This document shows, piece by piece, positions 17,438 to 26,465 of a stretch of DNA of 64,000 bases. The position numbers were made by a program, and so were the translations under genes. The stretch comes from Paracoccus sp. C2R09 (GTDB lineage: Bacteria; Pseudomonadota; Alphaproteobacteria; Rhodobacterales; Rhodobacteraceae). The stretch lies in contig NZ_JAHKQB010000029.1 of NCBI RefSeq assembly GCF_018860625.1, positions 510,073-574,072 on the forward strand, written 5' to 3'. The notes beneath the pieces are model-generated. The model was not told the origin of the DNA. It did not search any database and saw only the letters and a list, made by a program, of their open reading frames with translations. Numbering within the stretch: position 1 is the stretch's first letter; every line of letters begins with the position of its first letter.

Positions 17438-19260
17438 GCCGCGGACTCCTCGGTCTCGGGTGGCTGCCAGAGGGCGGCGGCAATGATGCCCGCCATGGCC
17501 ACGCAATTGTTCAATCCCCACAGTGCGTTCGTCACCACGCCGGTCAGGGTATGCGGGGTCCCGCCCGCCGCTAGCATCGCGAAGCCCCAGAGAACCCCGG
17601 TCGCCGTCATCGCCAGCACGGCCAACTGCGGTCGCACCAGCTTCAGGAAGCGGCCCGACTGGCGGTCCTTGGGCGTGACGGGGAACGAGATCTTTCGACC
17701 CCGCGCCACCGCCCAGATCGCGCGCAGCCCGACCGAGAAGAAGGCAAGGTAGCTGGCCTTGGATGCATATCCTGCGATGCCCCATGTCCCGACCATCATG
17801 GCCAGTTCCAGCAGGATCATGAAGGGGATCACATGGACGAAGAAGTCGTTGGAATAGGCCGAAACTGGCGCGATGCCAGTGAACAGGTAGATCGCGGGCG
17901 CGAACAGGAACATGACGTTCCAGATCGCACCCAGATAGCTGTAGAAGGTCGCGCCATACATCATGCGCTGCGGCAGGGTCAGACCTTTGCGGAACAGCGA
18001 ATTGTCGTTGAACATGATGTCCAAGCTGCCGCCTGCATATTTGTAGCGCTGTATTGTCCAGGTCAGCAGGTCCTGCGGCGACAGCATCCGGCTTTCGACG
18101 TAGGGGTGCTGCCAGGATTTCCAGCCACGTTCGCGGTCCGAATGAAGCACGATCGAGGTATAGATGTCCTCGGACACGTGAAAACGATATGGCGTCAGCA
18201 CCTCGGCAGTGACGGCCTCGGTGCGGATCGCCTCGAGCAGTTCGGGCGCGACGCGGCGTTCGCGGCTCTCGAGCGTGATCTCTTCCTCGGCAGCGATGAC
18301 GCGGCGTTCGACCGCCTCGCCAAAGCTGCGCAGCGCGGCCTCCATTACGGCCTCTCGGCGGTGGATCGACCCCGCGCCGCAGCAGAATGCGGCATTCACA
18401 CGGTTCCGACGGCGCTGGATGACGTCGTAGAACATCTGCGGGTCGTTCACGAACGGGTCTGCGCCGAAGCGCATCTCGCCGGTGACGCGCTGGATGGACC
18501 GACCGATGCGTGCTCCCCGCTCCCCGAAGCGCGACCCCAGCACCTGCGGCAGGGTGCGCCCCTCTGGCAGGTCATAGAACCATTGCGGCGTCTGGACCCA
18601 GGCCATCTTCGGATCGCGGAAATACCCCGAGGTCCGCGACAACATCGTCGGGAAGGGTCGCGTATCGGCATCGCAGATCAGGATCAGATCGCCCGAGGTC
18701 CGCTCCATCGCGTTGCGCAGGTTGCCGGCCTTGAAGCCCTCGTTCCCTTCGCGCGTGATGTAACCTACCCCCTCCTGCTCGGCCACGGCGCGCATCTCGG
18801 GGCGGCTGCCATCGTCGAGCACGTGGATGCGGATGTCGATCGGATGGGGATAATCCAGCGCTTTGGCATCGGCGATGCCCAGCCGGACCAGTTCGGGTTC
18901 CTCGTTATAAGTCGCGAACAGCACATCGACCGAAATAGGACGCCCCGGATCGGGACTGGCCGGATCGATCTGGTCCACGGTCGCGGGCGCATCGGGCAGC
19001 GTCACCGGCTGGTCGCGCCACAGGTTGTAGACAAAAAGAACCAGCCCCACATAGGCGCAGGTCTCGGCCAAGACCAGTGGCAGGGCAAACCACAACGCCT
19101 CGTGATTCAGCGAATGGCCCCAACGCCAGGTTACATACCAGCCCCCCACGACCAGCGTGATGACGGCAAGGAACTGCCACAGCATCTCGCGCGCGGCGGA
19201 ATAAGGAAGCGGCTCGGGGGGACGGCGATCCTCGAACGCGCGGAAATAGTCGTCCATCAT
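17434..19260 (-). CDS. BcsA-like processive family-2 glycosyltransferase without PilZ
   Basis: A 608-residue membrane glycosyltransferase. Two N-terminal membrane helices (about 27-47 and 55-80) precede a GT-2 domain with DDG (149-151), DAD (197-199), SED (363-365) in the TED position, and Q404-R-Y-K-Y in the QxxRW position. About five C-terminal helices follow. This is the cellulose/curdlan-synthase architecture: synthesis and translocation of a beta-linked polymer. There is no room for a PilZ domain after the last helix, so c-di-GMP activation through PilZ is not expected. The changed QRYKY motif (K for R, Y for W) sets it apart from cellulose synthases. Polymer identity unknown. Confidence 0.85.
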   Translation of the reverse strand: MMDDYFRAFEDRRPPEPLPYSAAREMLWQFLAVITLVVGGWYVTWRWGHSLNHEALWFALPLVLAETCAYVGLVLFVYNLWRDQPVTLPDAPATVDQIDPASPDPGRPISVDVLFATYNEEPELVRLGIADAKALDYPHPIDIRIHVLDDGSRPEMRAVAEQEGVGYITREGNEGFKAGNLRNAMERTSGDLILICDADTRPFPTMLSRTSGYFRDPKMAWVQTPQWFYDLPEGRTLPQVLGSRFGERGARIGRSIQRVTGEMRFGADPFVNDPQMFYDVIQRRRNRVNAAFCCGAGSIHRREAVMEAALRSFGEAVERRVIAAEEEITLESRERRVAPELLEAIRTEAVTAEVLTPYRFHVSEDIYTSIVLHSDRERGWKSWQHPYVESRMLSPQDLLTWTIQRYKYAGGSLDIMFNDNSLFRKGLTLPQRMMYGATFYSYLGAIWNVMFLFAPAIYLFTGIAPVSAYSNDFFVHVIPFMILLELAMMVGTWGIAGYASKASYLAFFSVGLRAIWAVARGRKISFPVTPKDRQSGRFLKLVRPQLAVLAMTATGVLWGFAMLAAGGTPHTLTGVVTNALWGLNNCVAMAGIIAAALWQPPETEESAA

Positions 19261-19267
19261 GCGTCGA

Positions 19268-20410
19268 TCATCCCTGCCCCGCGACGGTTCCGCGGGTCTT
19301 CCATGGCGCGGGACCCAGACCGATGGTCCAAGCCAGAAGCGCCGTTCTCTCGATCACGCGGGCAACGCCATAAGCTGCTGGCAGCACGACGGCAAAGCGC
19401 AGGATCACCAGCCATGCGGGCGCCAGCATCGCGGCCGCGCCCGACTTGACGACCAGCACGTCGAATATGTCGATCACCATCGGATGCACGAGGTAGATGC
19501 CGAAGGTATATTTCGCCATTCGCGACCAGCTGGGCGACCAGTCCGCATATTGGCGTCCGAGGAACAGGCAGAACATGAACAGCGGCATCAAGAAGTGGCC
19601 GTAGTAATCCCAACCCGTCCTGATCCCCCACTGCCCCGTCAGCAGCGCCGATCCGAAGAAGGGCATCGTCGCGATATAGGCGATCGAGGCAAAGTAGAAC
19701 GCCCCCTTGCGGATGAGCTTGGACTCTCCGCGCGGCAGCCCTTCTTGCCAGAGCGAGTAAAGAGCGAATGCCGCGAAACCGTATCCAACATAGCCCCAGA
19801 CCTTGGTGATCCGCACGAGGTAGTCCCGCGTCAGTGGCGTGATATCCAGCGTCCAGAAGAAGCTCTGGACATGATCCATCGCGCCGAGCGTGGCGAAGAG
19901 ACCGACCCCCAGGATGGGGTATCGCATGGCCAGCCGCATCACCGGATAGAACAGGAAGATCGCAAACAGCGTGGGCAGGAAGTGCATGTGATATTGCGAC
20001 TTGCCCAGCAGAAAGAACGACACCCAGGTCTCGACCTCGGATATCTGTTCCAGATATTGCGGCGCATAGCCGAAGGCCTGCGCCTTCATCAGCCGGAACA
20101 AGCCGTAAAACAGGGTCCAGAAGGCGAAGGGCACCAGCAACCGCTCGGCCTGCGCGCTGATCGCGTTGCGATAGCTGGGGCGATGCCGGTCGATCCTCAG
20201 CGCCATCAGGAACAGCGAAAAGAAGAAGAACATCTCCGAGCCCGAAAACTCTCCGAGCGAGCGAAGGAAAACCGGCACGATGCGTTCGCCCACGGTGGCG
20301 TCAGGGAAGGGCCGCCCCGAGAAGTCGGTCGTGCTGTGGATCAGCACGACGCCCACCGCCGCGCAGACGCGGTTGGCATCGAACCAGATCATCCGTCCCT
20401 TGGCGTTCAT
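19268..20410 (-). CDS. Integral-membrane acyltransferase (acyltransferase family 3, OpgC-like)
   Basis: A 380-residue polytopic protein with about ten membrane segments. It begins RMIWFDANRVCAAVGVVLIHSTTDF, in which the conserved histidine of this family sits in the first helix, and continues SGSEMFFFFSLFLMAL and YTFGIYLVHPMVIDIF near the C-terminus. Members O-acylate polysaccharides or glucans at the membrane. ATG 20410 overlaps the upstream DUF3131 stop as ATGA; a longer start (20422) is possible. The glycosyltransferase gene follows seven bases later, so it most likely modifies the polymer that enzyme makes. Confidence 0.84.
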   Translation of the reverse strand: MNAKGRMIWFDANRVCAAVGVVLIHSTTDFSGRPFPDATVGERIVPVFLRSLGEFSGSEMFFFFSLFLMALRIDRHRPSYRNAISAQAERLLVPFAFWTLFYGLFRLMKAQAFGYAPQYLEQISEVETWVSFFLLGKSQYHMHFLPTLFAIFLFYPVMRLAMRYPILGVGLFATLGAMDHVQSFFWTLDITPLTRDYLVRITKVWGYVGYGFAAFALYSLWQEGLPRGESKLIRKGAFYFASIAYIATMPFFGSALLTGQWGIRTGWDYYGHFLMPLFMFCLFLGRQYADWSPSWSRMAKYTFGIYLVHPMVIDIFDVLVVKSGAAAMLAPAWLVILRFAVVLPAAYGVARVIERTALLAWTIGLGPAPWKTRGTVAGQG

Positions 20411-22137
20411 GGCGAAGCCCATTCGGCGCGGCAGGCGGCAGGCAGAACGACGCGCGGTTCAGGCTTGGCGAACTCCTGTTCCTCGGGGCGGCAATCGGTA
20501 GCGGCGATGCCGTTCTCGCGATCCAGCGGGCGGCAGTACTTGAACTCGTCCCACGGAACGGTCGGCTGGATCTCGGCGCTTGCAGCGCAGGCGCAGCAGG
20601 TCGCTTCCACCACCATCTTCTCGGGCAGGCACTTGTTCGCGCGGATATCCGTACCGCTATAAGCCATGTCCCAGAAGCTGGTATTGTCGTTCTTGAACTG
20701 CATGATCGGCCCCTGCACCTTGTAGAGCAGCGAGGCGAGGATGATGCCATTGTTGTTGGCCGTCCGCAGCGGAATGTAGCCGTTGCCGTTCTCGTAGAGG
20801 CCTTCGTAAAAGCCTCCTTCGGGGTCGGACAGATCGGCCACCGTCTCGAACAGAAGATCCGTGTAGGGCACGTCCCACAGCGCCCACATCCCTAAGGCCG
20901 CCTTGGACGCCACGGCAGCGCGGTCGGGCTGATAGACGTCGCTCGGGTCCAGCGTGTTCCAAGGGTATCCGTCCGCGAAGATCGAGTCATAGACGAAGTA
21001 GGGTTTTCCCTCGACCTGATGTTCGGACCGGGCCGTGATGATGCCCGTCGCCTCGAAGCGGCGCTGCTGTACCAAGAAAATGCGATGGGCGAATTCCGCC
21101 CGCCATCCTTGCGATGCAACGCCCGGACCGTCCGCGTCGGGCACCGGCAGGTCCCAGCCCATCTCCAGCCCGTCCAGTAGATAGCTTTCGGTCAGGACAT
21201 AGTTCTGGTTGTGGAACACCCGCGGATCGCGCCCGTCATACGGCACATCCACGTCGTAGATGTTGGTATATTTCAGCGGATGCGGGTCCAGCGCACCGGC
21301 TACGTCGAAGCCCCACAGCGCAAAGCCCTTGGCGGCATATTCCTCGTAACCCAGCCGGCCTTCCTGGACATAGCGCGTCTGGTTGTCGCCCCCCACGATC
21401 GAACCGAACAGCCGCCCGTCATCAGCCACGATATTGCAGTAGTTCCAGCGCATCGGAACGTTGTCCACGCCGTTCGCGAGATATGGATAGCGTTCCTTGA
21501 GGATGCGCAGCCAGACCAGCATCCGCCCCATGTCCAGCACCGAGAAGCCCACCTCTCCAGGCTGGTTGGCATAATTCACCTTTTCGCCGGTCTGGGTGTT
21601 GTAGACCTTGTTCGGGGCCTCGCCGCGATAGAGGTCAAGATTGCGCAGCGTGCCAATCAGCTTGGTCGCGCGGCGGTCGAATTCACGCTTGTCGATGATC
21701 CCCAGTTCGTAGGCGGAAACCAGACCGCTGATATAGGACGCCGTGTCCCACAAAGTGGTCGAGGGATAGGACCCGACCGCGTTCACGAGGCCAGTATCCT
21801 CCTGGTAGCTGTTCACGAAATACTGCCAGGCGCTGCGCGCCATCTCCATCTCGCGTTCGGTCAGCGCCCCATGGCGGCCGAAATGATCGCCCTCCTCGAC
21901 AGGGCGGGACATCAGGAAATCGCGGCGCGATTGCCGGTTCGGATCGCGCAGAGCCGGCGGCAGCAGGTCGCCGATCGGCGTGTCGCCGGGAAACAGCGGC
22001 AATGCCGGGTCCGCCTGATTCGTGACCGGATCGGGCACTGCATCGCTTTCCTGCGACTGGGCCGGGAATGTCCCTTCGTCGATGACGAGAGCCCCCAGCA
22101 GAAGGGTTGCCACGACGGCAATTCCGAGACGCTGCAT
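20407..22137 (-). CDS. DUF3131 protein, secreted (copy 1)
   Basis: A 576-residue protein with an N-terminal hydrophobic signal (MQRLGIAVVATLLLGALVIDEG). The DUF3131 domain runs from about residue 90: WQYFVNSYQEDTGLVNAVG, YPSTTLWDTASYISG, NYANQPGEVGFSVLDMGRML, EGRLGYEEYAAKGFALWGF, LRTANNNGIILASLLYK. It has a C-terminal extension of about 90 residues with cysteines (ATCCACAAS, YCRPLD) not present in copy 2. The AGGAGG ribosome site directly before ATG 22137 settles the start. It follows the small membrane-protein gene by one base and overlaps the acyltransferase. Confidence 0.82.
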   Translation of the reverse strand: MQRLGIAVVATLLLGALVIDEGTFPAQSQESDAVPDPVTNQADPALPLFPGDTPIGDLLPPALRDPNRQSRRDFLMSRPVEEGDHFGRHGALTEREMEMARSAWQYFVNSYQEDTGLVNAVGSYPSTTLWDTASYISGLVSAYELGIIDKREFDRRATKLIGTLRNLDLYRGEAPNKVYNTQTGEKVNYANQPGEVGFSVLDMGRMLVWLRILKERYPYLANGVDNVPMRWNYCNIVADDGRLFGSIVGGDNQTRYVQEGRLGYEEYAAKGFALWGFDVAGALDPHPLKYTNIYDVDVPYDGRDPRVFHNQNYVLTESYLLDGLEMGWDLPVPDADGPGVASQGWRAEFAHRIFLVQQRRFEATGIITARSEHQVEGKPYFVYDSIFADGYPWNTLDPSDVYQPDRAAVASKAALGMWALWDVPYTDLLFETVADLSDPEGGFYEGLYENGNGYIPLRTANNNGIILASLLYKVQGPIMQFKNDNTSFWDMAYSGTDIRANKCLPEKMVVEATCCACAASAEIQPTVPWDEFKYCRPLDRENGIAATDCRPEEQEFAKPEPRVVLPAACRAEWASP

Positions 22138-22138
22138 C

Positions 22139-22612
22139 CTATCCTCCTGTTGGCGGCTGATCGCCGCTTTCAATCCGATCGACGGCAGCCTTCAGTTCGG
22201 CGCGAAGAAGCCTTACCTGTTCCAGCACGTCGCATTGCAATTCGGGATCGGCCTCGCCCGCGCGGCGTTGGTCCTGCAGTTCCCGGCAGCGTTCTGCCAA
22301 CGACGAACAGCCGACCGTATCGAGAATGCCGATGAAGGAATGGATCGCCCGGCGCTGTTCACCGCCGTCAGGTGTCTCCGGTTCCGCCATCGCCCCAAGG
22401 TGCCGGTCCAGATCGGAGATCGCGGCCCGCAGAAGCGAGGGTACGACCTTCTCGCCCAGTTCGGACTGCAGTTCACGGATCCGGTCGTGAAGTTCCCCCA
22501 GGTGGCGCAATGCAGGCGCTGGCCGTTCGACAGGGACCATGGGCTTGCGGGCACAAAGGACAAAAGCCGCAGCCACAAGGATCACGGCCAGTCCCAGAAT
22601 TCCCCAGATCAT
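22139..22612 (-). CDS. Small membrane-anchored helical protein of the partner-switching/polysaccharide block
   Basis: A 157-residue protein with one N-terminal membrane helix (MIWGILGLAVILVAAAFVLCA) and a cytoplasmic, strongly helical body (LGELHDRIRELQSELGEKVVPSLLRAA, LEQVRLLRAELKAAVDRIES). No family is recognised. It overlaps the RsbW-type kinase gene by four bases and sits one base before the first DUF3131 gene, between regulation and synthesis. That position makes it a candidate membrane target for the partner-switching proteins; this is inference only. Confidence 0.75.
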   Translation of the reverse strand: MIWGILGLAVILVAAAFVLCARKPMVPVERPAPALRHLGELHDRIRELQSELGEKVVPSLLRAAISDLDRHLGAMAEPETPDGGEQRRAIHSFIGILDTVGCSSLAERCRELQDQRRAGEADPELQCDVLEQVRLLRAELKAAVDRIESGDQPPTGG

Positions 22613-23028
22613 GCCCGCCCCCCCTGATCGAAGCGCAGGCGCAGACGGTTACTTCCTTCGGCGGGCTCGAATTCGACATGATCGGCCAGCGCCGCGATCA
22701 GCGACAGGCCGCGCCCGTCCACCTGCATCGGGTCCAGTTCATCCGGGGCCGCCAGATCGTCATAGAGATCGCCCGGACTCCGGTTGCCGGCGTCCACGAT
22801 CTCGACCCAAACGTGATCGGCCTCGCGACCGGCGGTCAGATGGATCGCTTCGGGGGTGCCGCTGGACTGCGCATGCTTGACCGCATTGGTCAGCGCCTCG
22901 GCTAATACGATCTCGACGCAGTCCAGCCGATCGGCATCCAGCAGGGGTGACAGCGCCAATCTCAGCTTGGGAAGGACATGATCGATCTCGACCTGATCCG
23001 GCTTGATATCGGCGCTGTAGATCATCAC
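22609..23028 (-). CDS. RsbW/SpoIIAB-type anti-sigma factor kinase (HATPase_c_2)
   Basis: A 139-residue stand-alone GHKL ATPase. The N box is E44-A-L-T-N48-AVKHA, the G1 box EIVDAG, and the G2 box DGRGLSLI. Such proteins bind a partner (a sigma factor or other target) and phosphorylate the cognate STAS protein. It overlaps the STAS gene by four bases, and both follow the phosphatase gene. No sigma factor lies nearby, so what it controls is unknown. Confidence 0.88.
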   Translation of the reverse strand: MMIYSADIKPDQVEIDHVLPKLRLALSPLLDADRLDCVEIVLAEALTNAVKHAQSSGTPEAIHLTAGREADHVWVEIVDAGNRSPGDLYDDLAAPDELDPMQVDGRGLSLIAALADHVEFEPAEGSNRLRLRFDQGGRA

Positions 23029-23372
23029 GCGCGCTCGTTCATCGCAGCGATGGCGGTGTCACGGTCACGATAGACGGCGAAGACCCGGTCCATCCGGGTA
23101 ATCCCGAACATCTTCTGCACGCTGCCGCTCAGCCCGCAGATCGCAATTTCGCCGCGATTGCCGATGCGCTTGAGAACACCGACCATGGCGCCGATCCCCG
23201 ATGAATCCACGAACTCCACGCCGGACATGTCGACCAGCAACCGGTCCTCCCCCTTCTCAAGAAGGGCCAGTAATTCATCGCGGAACCCGGTCGCATTGGC
23301 GGCTGTAAGCCGCTCCAGTCGGGGTTCGATCACGCAAATTCCCTCGCCTATTCCAGGCAGCGCCTTGATCAT
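23025..23372 (-). CDS. STAS-domain anti-sigma factor antagonist (SpoIIAA/RsbV type)
   Basis: A 115-residue single STAS domain. The phosphorylation site is FVDSSGIGAM with the serine at position 58, matching SpoIIAA. Family knowledge: when unphosphorylated it binds the RsbW-type kinase and frees that kinase's target; the PP2C partner resets it. Flanked by exactly those two partners with four-base overlaps, so this is a complete switch. Confidence 0.9.
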   Translation of the reverse strand: MIKALPGIGEGICVIEPRLERLTAANATGFRDELLALLEKGEDRLLVDMSGVEFVDSSGIGAMVGVLKRIGNRGEIAICGLSGSVQKMFGITRMDRVFAVYRDRDTAIAAMNERA

Positions 23373-24601
23373 CGTTCGTTTCTCCTTTCGCAGACAAGGA
23401 CGCTCAGATCGTCATCCAGTGGGCGTCCAGCCCGCCATTCTGTCAAGGCCGCAACCAGTCGTTGCGGAATATGCGATGGTTCGCGCGCGGCACGACGAAC
23501 ACAGTCGGCGATGCGGGAATCCTCGAATGCCCGGCCTTCGGCATTTTCGGCCTCGTGTGCACCATCCGAGACCAGCATCAGCGAATGGCCTTGCGGGAAT
23601 GCGGTCTGACCCTGCTCGTAGGTGATCGTGTCGATCAGGCCGACTGGAAAACCACCGTCGCCCACGTGATCAAGATCGCCCTCACGCGAAACGATGATCG
23701 GCGAGGGATAGCCTGCTTGGCAGTAGTGAAGCCGGTCCGCAGCCCGGTCGATCACGCCGCAGAACATGGTGAAGTAGTCATGACTGTCCGGGTCGTGAAA
23801 CCGGCGGTTCAGCGCCGCCACCAGAGCGTGCGGTGCAGGTACGCCGCTGCCGTCGTTGATCTGGCTGCGGAAGTAATCCGCCGTCATCAGGTGCCCGAGC
23901 GCGACCGACAGAAGCGACGCATGGACCCCGTGCCCTGCGACGTCGGCGGCATAGAAGCCGGTCAACCCGTCACCCAGATCATAATAGGCGAACATGTCAC
24001 CCGACAGGATGTTCGACGGTACAAAGGCCGAATGGAAGGTGCAGCCCCCCGTTGTCCGATGCGGCTCCGGCAGAAGTCTGCGCTGCGCGTTGGCAGCGGC
24101 GCGGATATCTTCCTCGATGCGTTCCTTCGCGGCGGCGACGGCAGCGTTTCGGTCGGCCAAAAGCTGTTCATGACGCAGAAGCCGGGTCACGCTTCGGACC
24201 CGTGCGGTCAGACTGGCGGTATCCAAGGGCTTGGCCATGAAGTCGTCGACCCCGGACTCGAGCGCCCTTTCGCGTTCGCGACGCTGGTCGCGACCCGTGA
24301 CCATAAGGATGTGGACATACCGCTCGGCATTGTCGGCCCGGATCTGACGGGCCAGCTCGTGCCCGTCCATTCGCGGCATATCCAGATCGCAGATCAGAAG
24401 CTGTGCCGCAGTGTTGCGCAGAAGTTCCAGCGCACTGACCCCGTCACCGGCCTCGAGCGGTTCGAAGCCCAGCTTTCGCAGGATGGCCGAGGTGTACATG
24501 CGCTGCACGGCATCGTCATCGGCCACGATGACAATGCGTCCAAGCGCCTCGTCACCTTTGCTGATCGCGATCTGGCGGGCGTCCACAGGCACCTCCCTCA
24601 C
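23369..24601 (-). CDS. Response regulator with PP2C/SpoIIE phosphatase output (RsbU-like)
   Basis: A 410-residue protein. The receiver domain (about 20-140) has acidic pocket D28-D30, phospho-acceptor D72 in CDLDMPRMDG, T102 and K124. A coiled coil (about 145-175) leads to the PP2C domain with metal-binding aspartates at D202 (SGDMF) and D220 (DVAGHG) and a late LDDDLSV. It should dephosphorylate the neighbouring STAS protein in response to phosphorelay input. No histidine kinase is adjacent. It is the first gene of the long leftward block; the 94 bp upstream must hold the promoter, but no consensus is clear. Confidence 0.9.
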   Translation of the reverse strand: MREVPVDARQIAISKGDEALGRIVIVADDDAVQRMYTSAILRKLGFEPLEAGDGVSALELLRNTAAQLLICDLDMPRMDGHELARQIRADNAERYVHILMVTGRDQRRERERALESGVDDFMAKPLDTASLTARVRSVTRLLRHEQLLADRNAAVAAAKERIEEDIRAAANAQRRLLPEPHRTTGGCTFHSAFVPSNILSGDMFAYYDLGDGLTGFYAADVAGHGVHASLLSVALGHLMTADYFRSQINDGSGVPAPHALVAALNRRFHDPDSHDYFTMFCGVIDRAADRLHYCQAGYPSPIIVSREGDLDHVGDGGFPVGLIDTITYEQGQTAFPQGHSLMLVSDGAHEAENAEGRAFEDSRIADCVRRAAREPSHIPQRLVAALTEWRAGRPLDDDLSVLVCERRNER

Positions 24602-24695
24602 CGACTCGTTACAATCAGAGCCTAATGCGAAAGGTCAGAAACACAACCAAAGGGCTAACGCAAGGCTCCCAATGGGCAGAACGCCCATCAGCGGG

Positions 24696-25172
24696 TCATT
24701 TCGCCCCCATAATCCGATCAAGCTGCCAGATGCTGCGGGAATAGACCGTCTCGGTCTGGTATTTCTCATCCTCGTCATAAGGATAGATCACCCAGAGCGG
24801 ACCCTTGTCGCGCGGGGACATCACCTCGCCGTCCTGGAGATAGGCGATGATGGGTGCGTTCTCGTCGATCTCGTCCACCGGGATCTCGACGGCGTAATCG
24901 TTGATGGCGGTGGCCATCACGCTGCCGCTGTCGATGCCGGCCTCGGCCAGCAGGACCGAAAGTGCGACGCCGGTAAAGCTGCTCTCACCCTCGGTCCAGA
25001 TGGTCGAAGTGGTGAATTCCACCTTGGGCAGTTCCTGCAGGGCGTCCAGATCATATTCGAACTGGTCGCCCGCAGCCGTCACGGTCAGCAGCACATCGCC
25101 CGCAAGCGCAGGCGAAGCGGCCGCGATCCCGGCGACTGCGATCGCAGCCATGATTGTCTTGCGATTGAACAT
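24696..25172 (-). CDS. Small secreted protein with molybdopterin-oxidoreductase-like fold
   Basis: A 158-residue protein with a signal peptide (MFNRKTIMAAIAVAGIAAASPALA). The sequence LTVTAAGDQFEYDLDALQELP and later YLQDGEVMSPRDKGPLWVIYPYD resembles a single SUOX-type molybdopterin-binding domain. The cofactor-binding cysteine is not visible, so it may bind no cofactor. Comparable small proteins lie next to signalling genes in other Proteobacteria, and a sensory role is possible. It lies 94 bp upstream of the receiver-phosphatase gene, same strand. Confidence 0.7.
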   Translation of the reverse strand: MFNRKTIMAAIAVAGIAAASPALAGDVLLTVTAAGDQFEYDLDALQELPKVEFTTSTIWTEGESSFTGVALSVLLAEAGIDSGSVMATAINDYAVEIPVDEIDENAPIIAYLQDGEVMSPRDKGPLWVIYPYDEDEKYQTETVYSRSIWQLDRIMGAK

Positions 25173-25274
25173 CTCGAATGGGCTCCGTTCGATGGTGGGT
25201 ATATCTGCAGCATACTATCCTCCATTCGTCAGGAATTCGTTAGCGCGCTTATGGCTAAAACCCTGTGCAAAAGG

Positions 25275-26465
25275 TTAGTCGCGGCGGCAGACCACCATCG
25301 ATATGCCCGAGACGATGCACAATACCGCAGCCACGGAAAACAGCGTCGCGAAACCCGCGCGTTCGGCCAAAAGCCCCGCCACGGTTCCGATCACCATGCT
25401 GAGCCCGCCATCGAGACATTGGAAGAGCGTGAAATCGACGCCCCCCTGCGCCTGGTCGGACCACCGCATGAATTGCGCATAAAGCGCGGTAAATCCGAAG
25501 GACAGAAGCGCGCTGCCCGACACCAGACAGGTTCCCGCAAGGACCGGCACCGGCAATCCGCCCTGCGCGCCGATGGCAAGCACCCCGAGGCACATGAACT
25601 GCACCGCAAGCGCGATCAGCAGCGTCGTTCGGATGCCGTATCCGCGTACGACGAACCCGCCCAGAAGCGCGCCCAGCAGGCCCAGCACCAGGCTTCCGAA
25701 ACCGCTCAGCGCACCCACGAAAGACAGGGGCAGGCCCAGATCGATCAGGAAGGGACCGAACATGCCCATCGCGAATTTCTGCGCCAGAACGAAGGTCGCG
25801 GCCAACAGCATTCCCTGCCTGATGCGCGGACGCGCAAGGGCGCGGCGCAGGCTGGGCGTGGCAATGACGGCCTCGGCCGGCGGGGCATCGCGGCTGGTCA
25901 GGGCGAACCATCCCAGCAGCAACGCGACCAGCAGGGCCAGCGTCCAGACCGCGCCGGTCCAGCCCATCGCCGCGACCAGCACCAGCAGAAGCCCCCCGCC
26001 GATCGCCGAGCCGACATAGGCGCCGCCAACCTGTGCGGCATTGCCCCAACCGTGCTGCGCCTGCGACAGGATGCCGACCGCATGTCCGTCCACCGCGATA
26101 TCCGCGGTGGCCGTGGCCATCGCCACCAGCATCAGGCAGGCCAGAACCGGCAGCAGGGGCACCAGTCCCAGCCAGCCGGTGGCGATCAGTCCGCCCACCG
26201 CGACCATGCCGGTCGCCAGCAGGATCGTCGCGGTGCGCGGCCTTCGGCCGGGCCTGATGCGCCACCGTTCGACCTGCGGGGCCCAGAGGAACTTGAGCGC
26301 CCAGGGCGCGATCAGCAGCGACAGCAGGCCAATCCGGTCCAGCGGCAACCCCTGGTCGCGCAACACGGCAGGCAGCCCGCCCCAGGTCAGGCCGCCGATG
26401 ACGCTCTGGGCGACATATGCCGCCCAAAGCCCTGACAGAACCGTCAGATTTCCTGCCCGAAGCAT
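25275..26465 (-). CDS. MFS transporter, RhtX/FptX-like siderophore importer
   Basis: A 396-residue protein with about twelve membrane helices. [23 protein letters not shown] and [14 protein letters not shown] are the AmpG/RhtX-type motifs, and [11 protein letters not shown] lies in helix 4. Members of this group carry ferric siderophores across the inner membrane without an ABC transporter. Its ATG overlaps the receptor stop (TGATG), so both are on one transcript. No siderophore synthesis genes are visible, so the substrate is probably a foreign siderophore. Confidence 0.83.
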   Translation of the reverse strand: MLRAGNLTVLSGLWAAYVAQSVIGGLTWGGLPAVLRDQGLPLDRIGLLSLLIAPWALKFLWAPQVERWRIRPGRRPRTATILLATGMVAVGGLIATGWLGLVPLLPVLACLMLVAMATATADIAVDGHAVGILSQAQHGWGNAAQVGGAYVGSAIGGGLLLVLVAAMGWTGAVWTLALLVALLLGWFALTSRDAPPAEAVIATPSLRRALARPRIRQGMLLAATFVLAQKFAMGMFGPFLIDLGLPLSFVGALSGFGSLVLGLLGALLGGFVVRGYGIRTTLLIALAVQFMCLGVLAIGAQGGLPVPVLAGTCLVSGSALLSFGFTALYAQFMRWSDQAQGGVDFTLFQCLDGGLSMVIGTVAGLLAERAGFATLFSVAAVLCIVSGISMVVCRRD

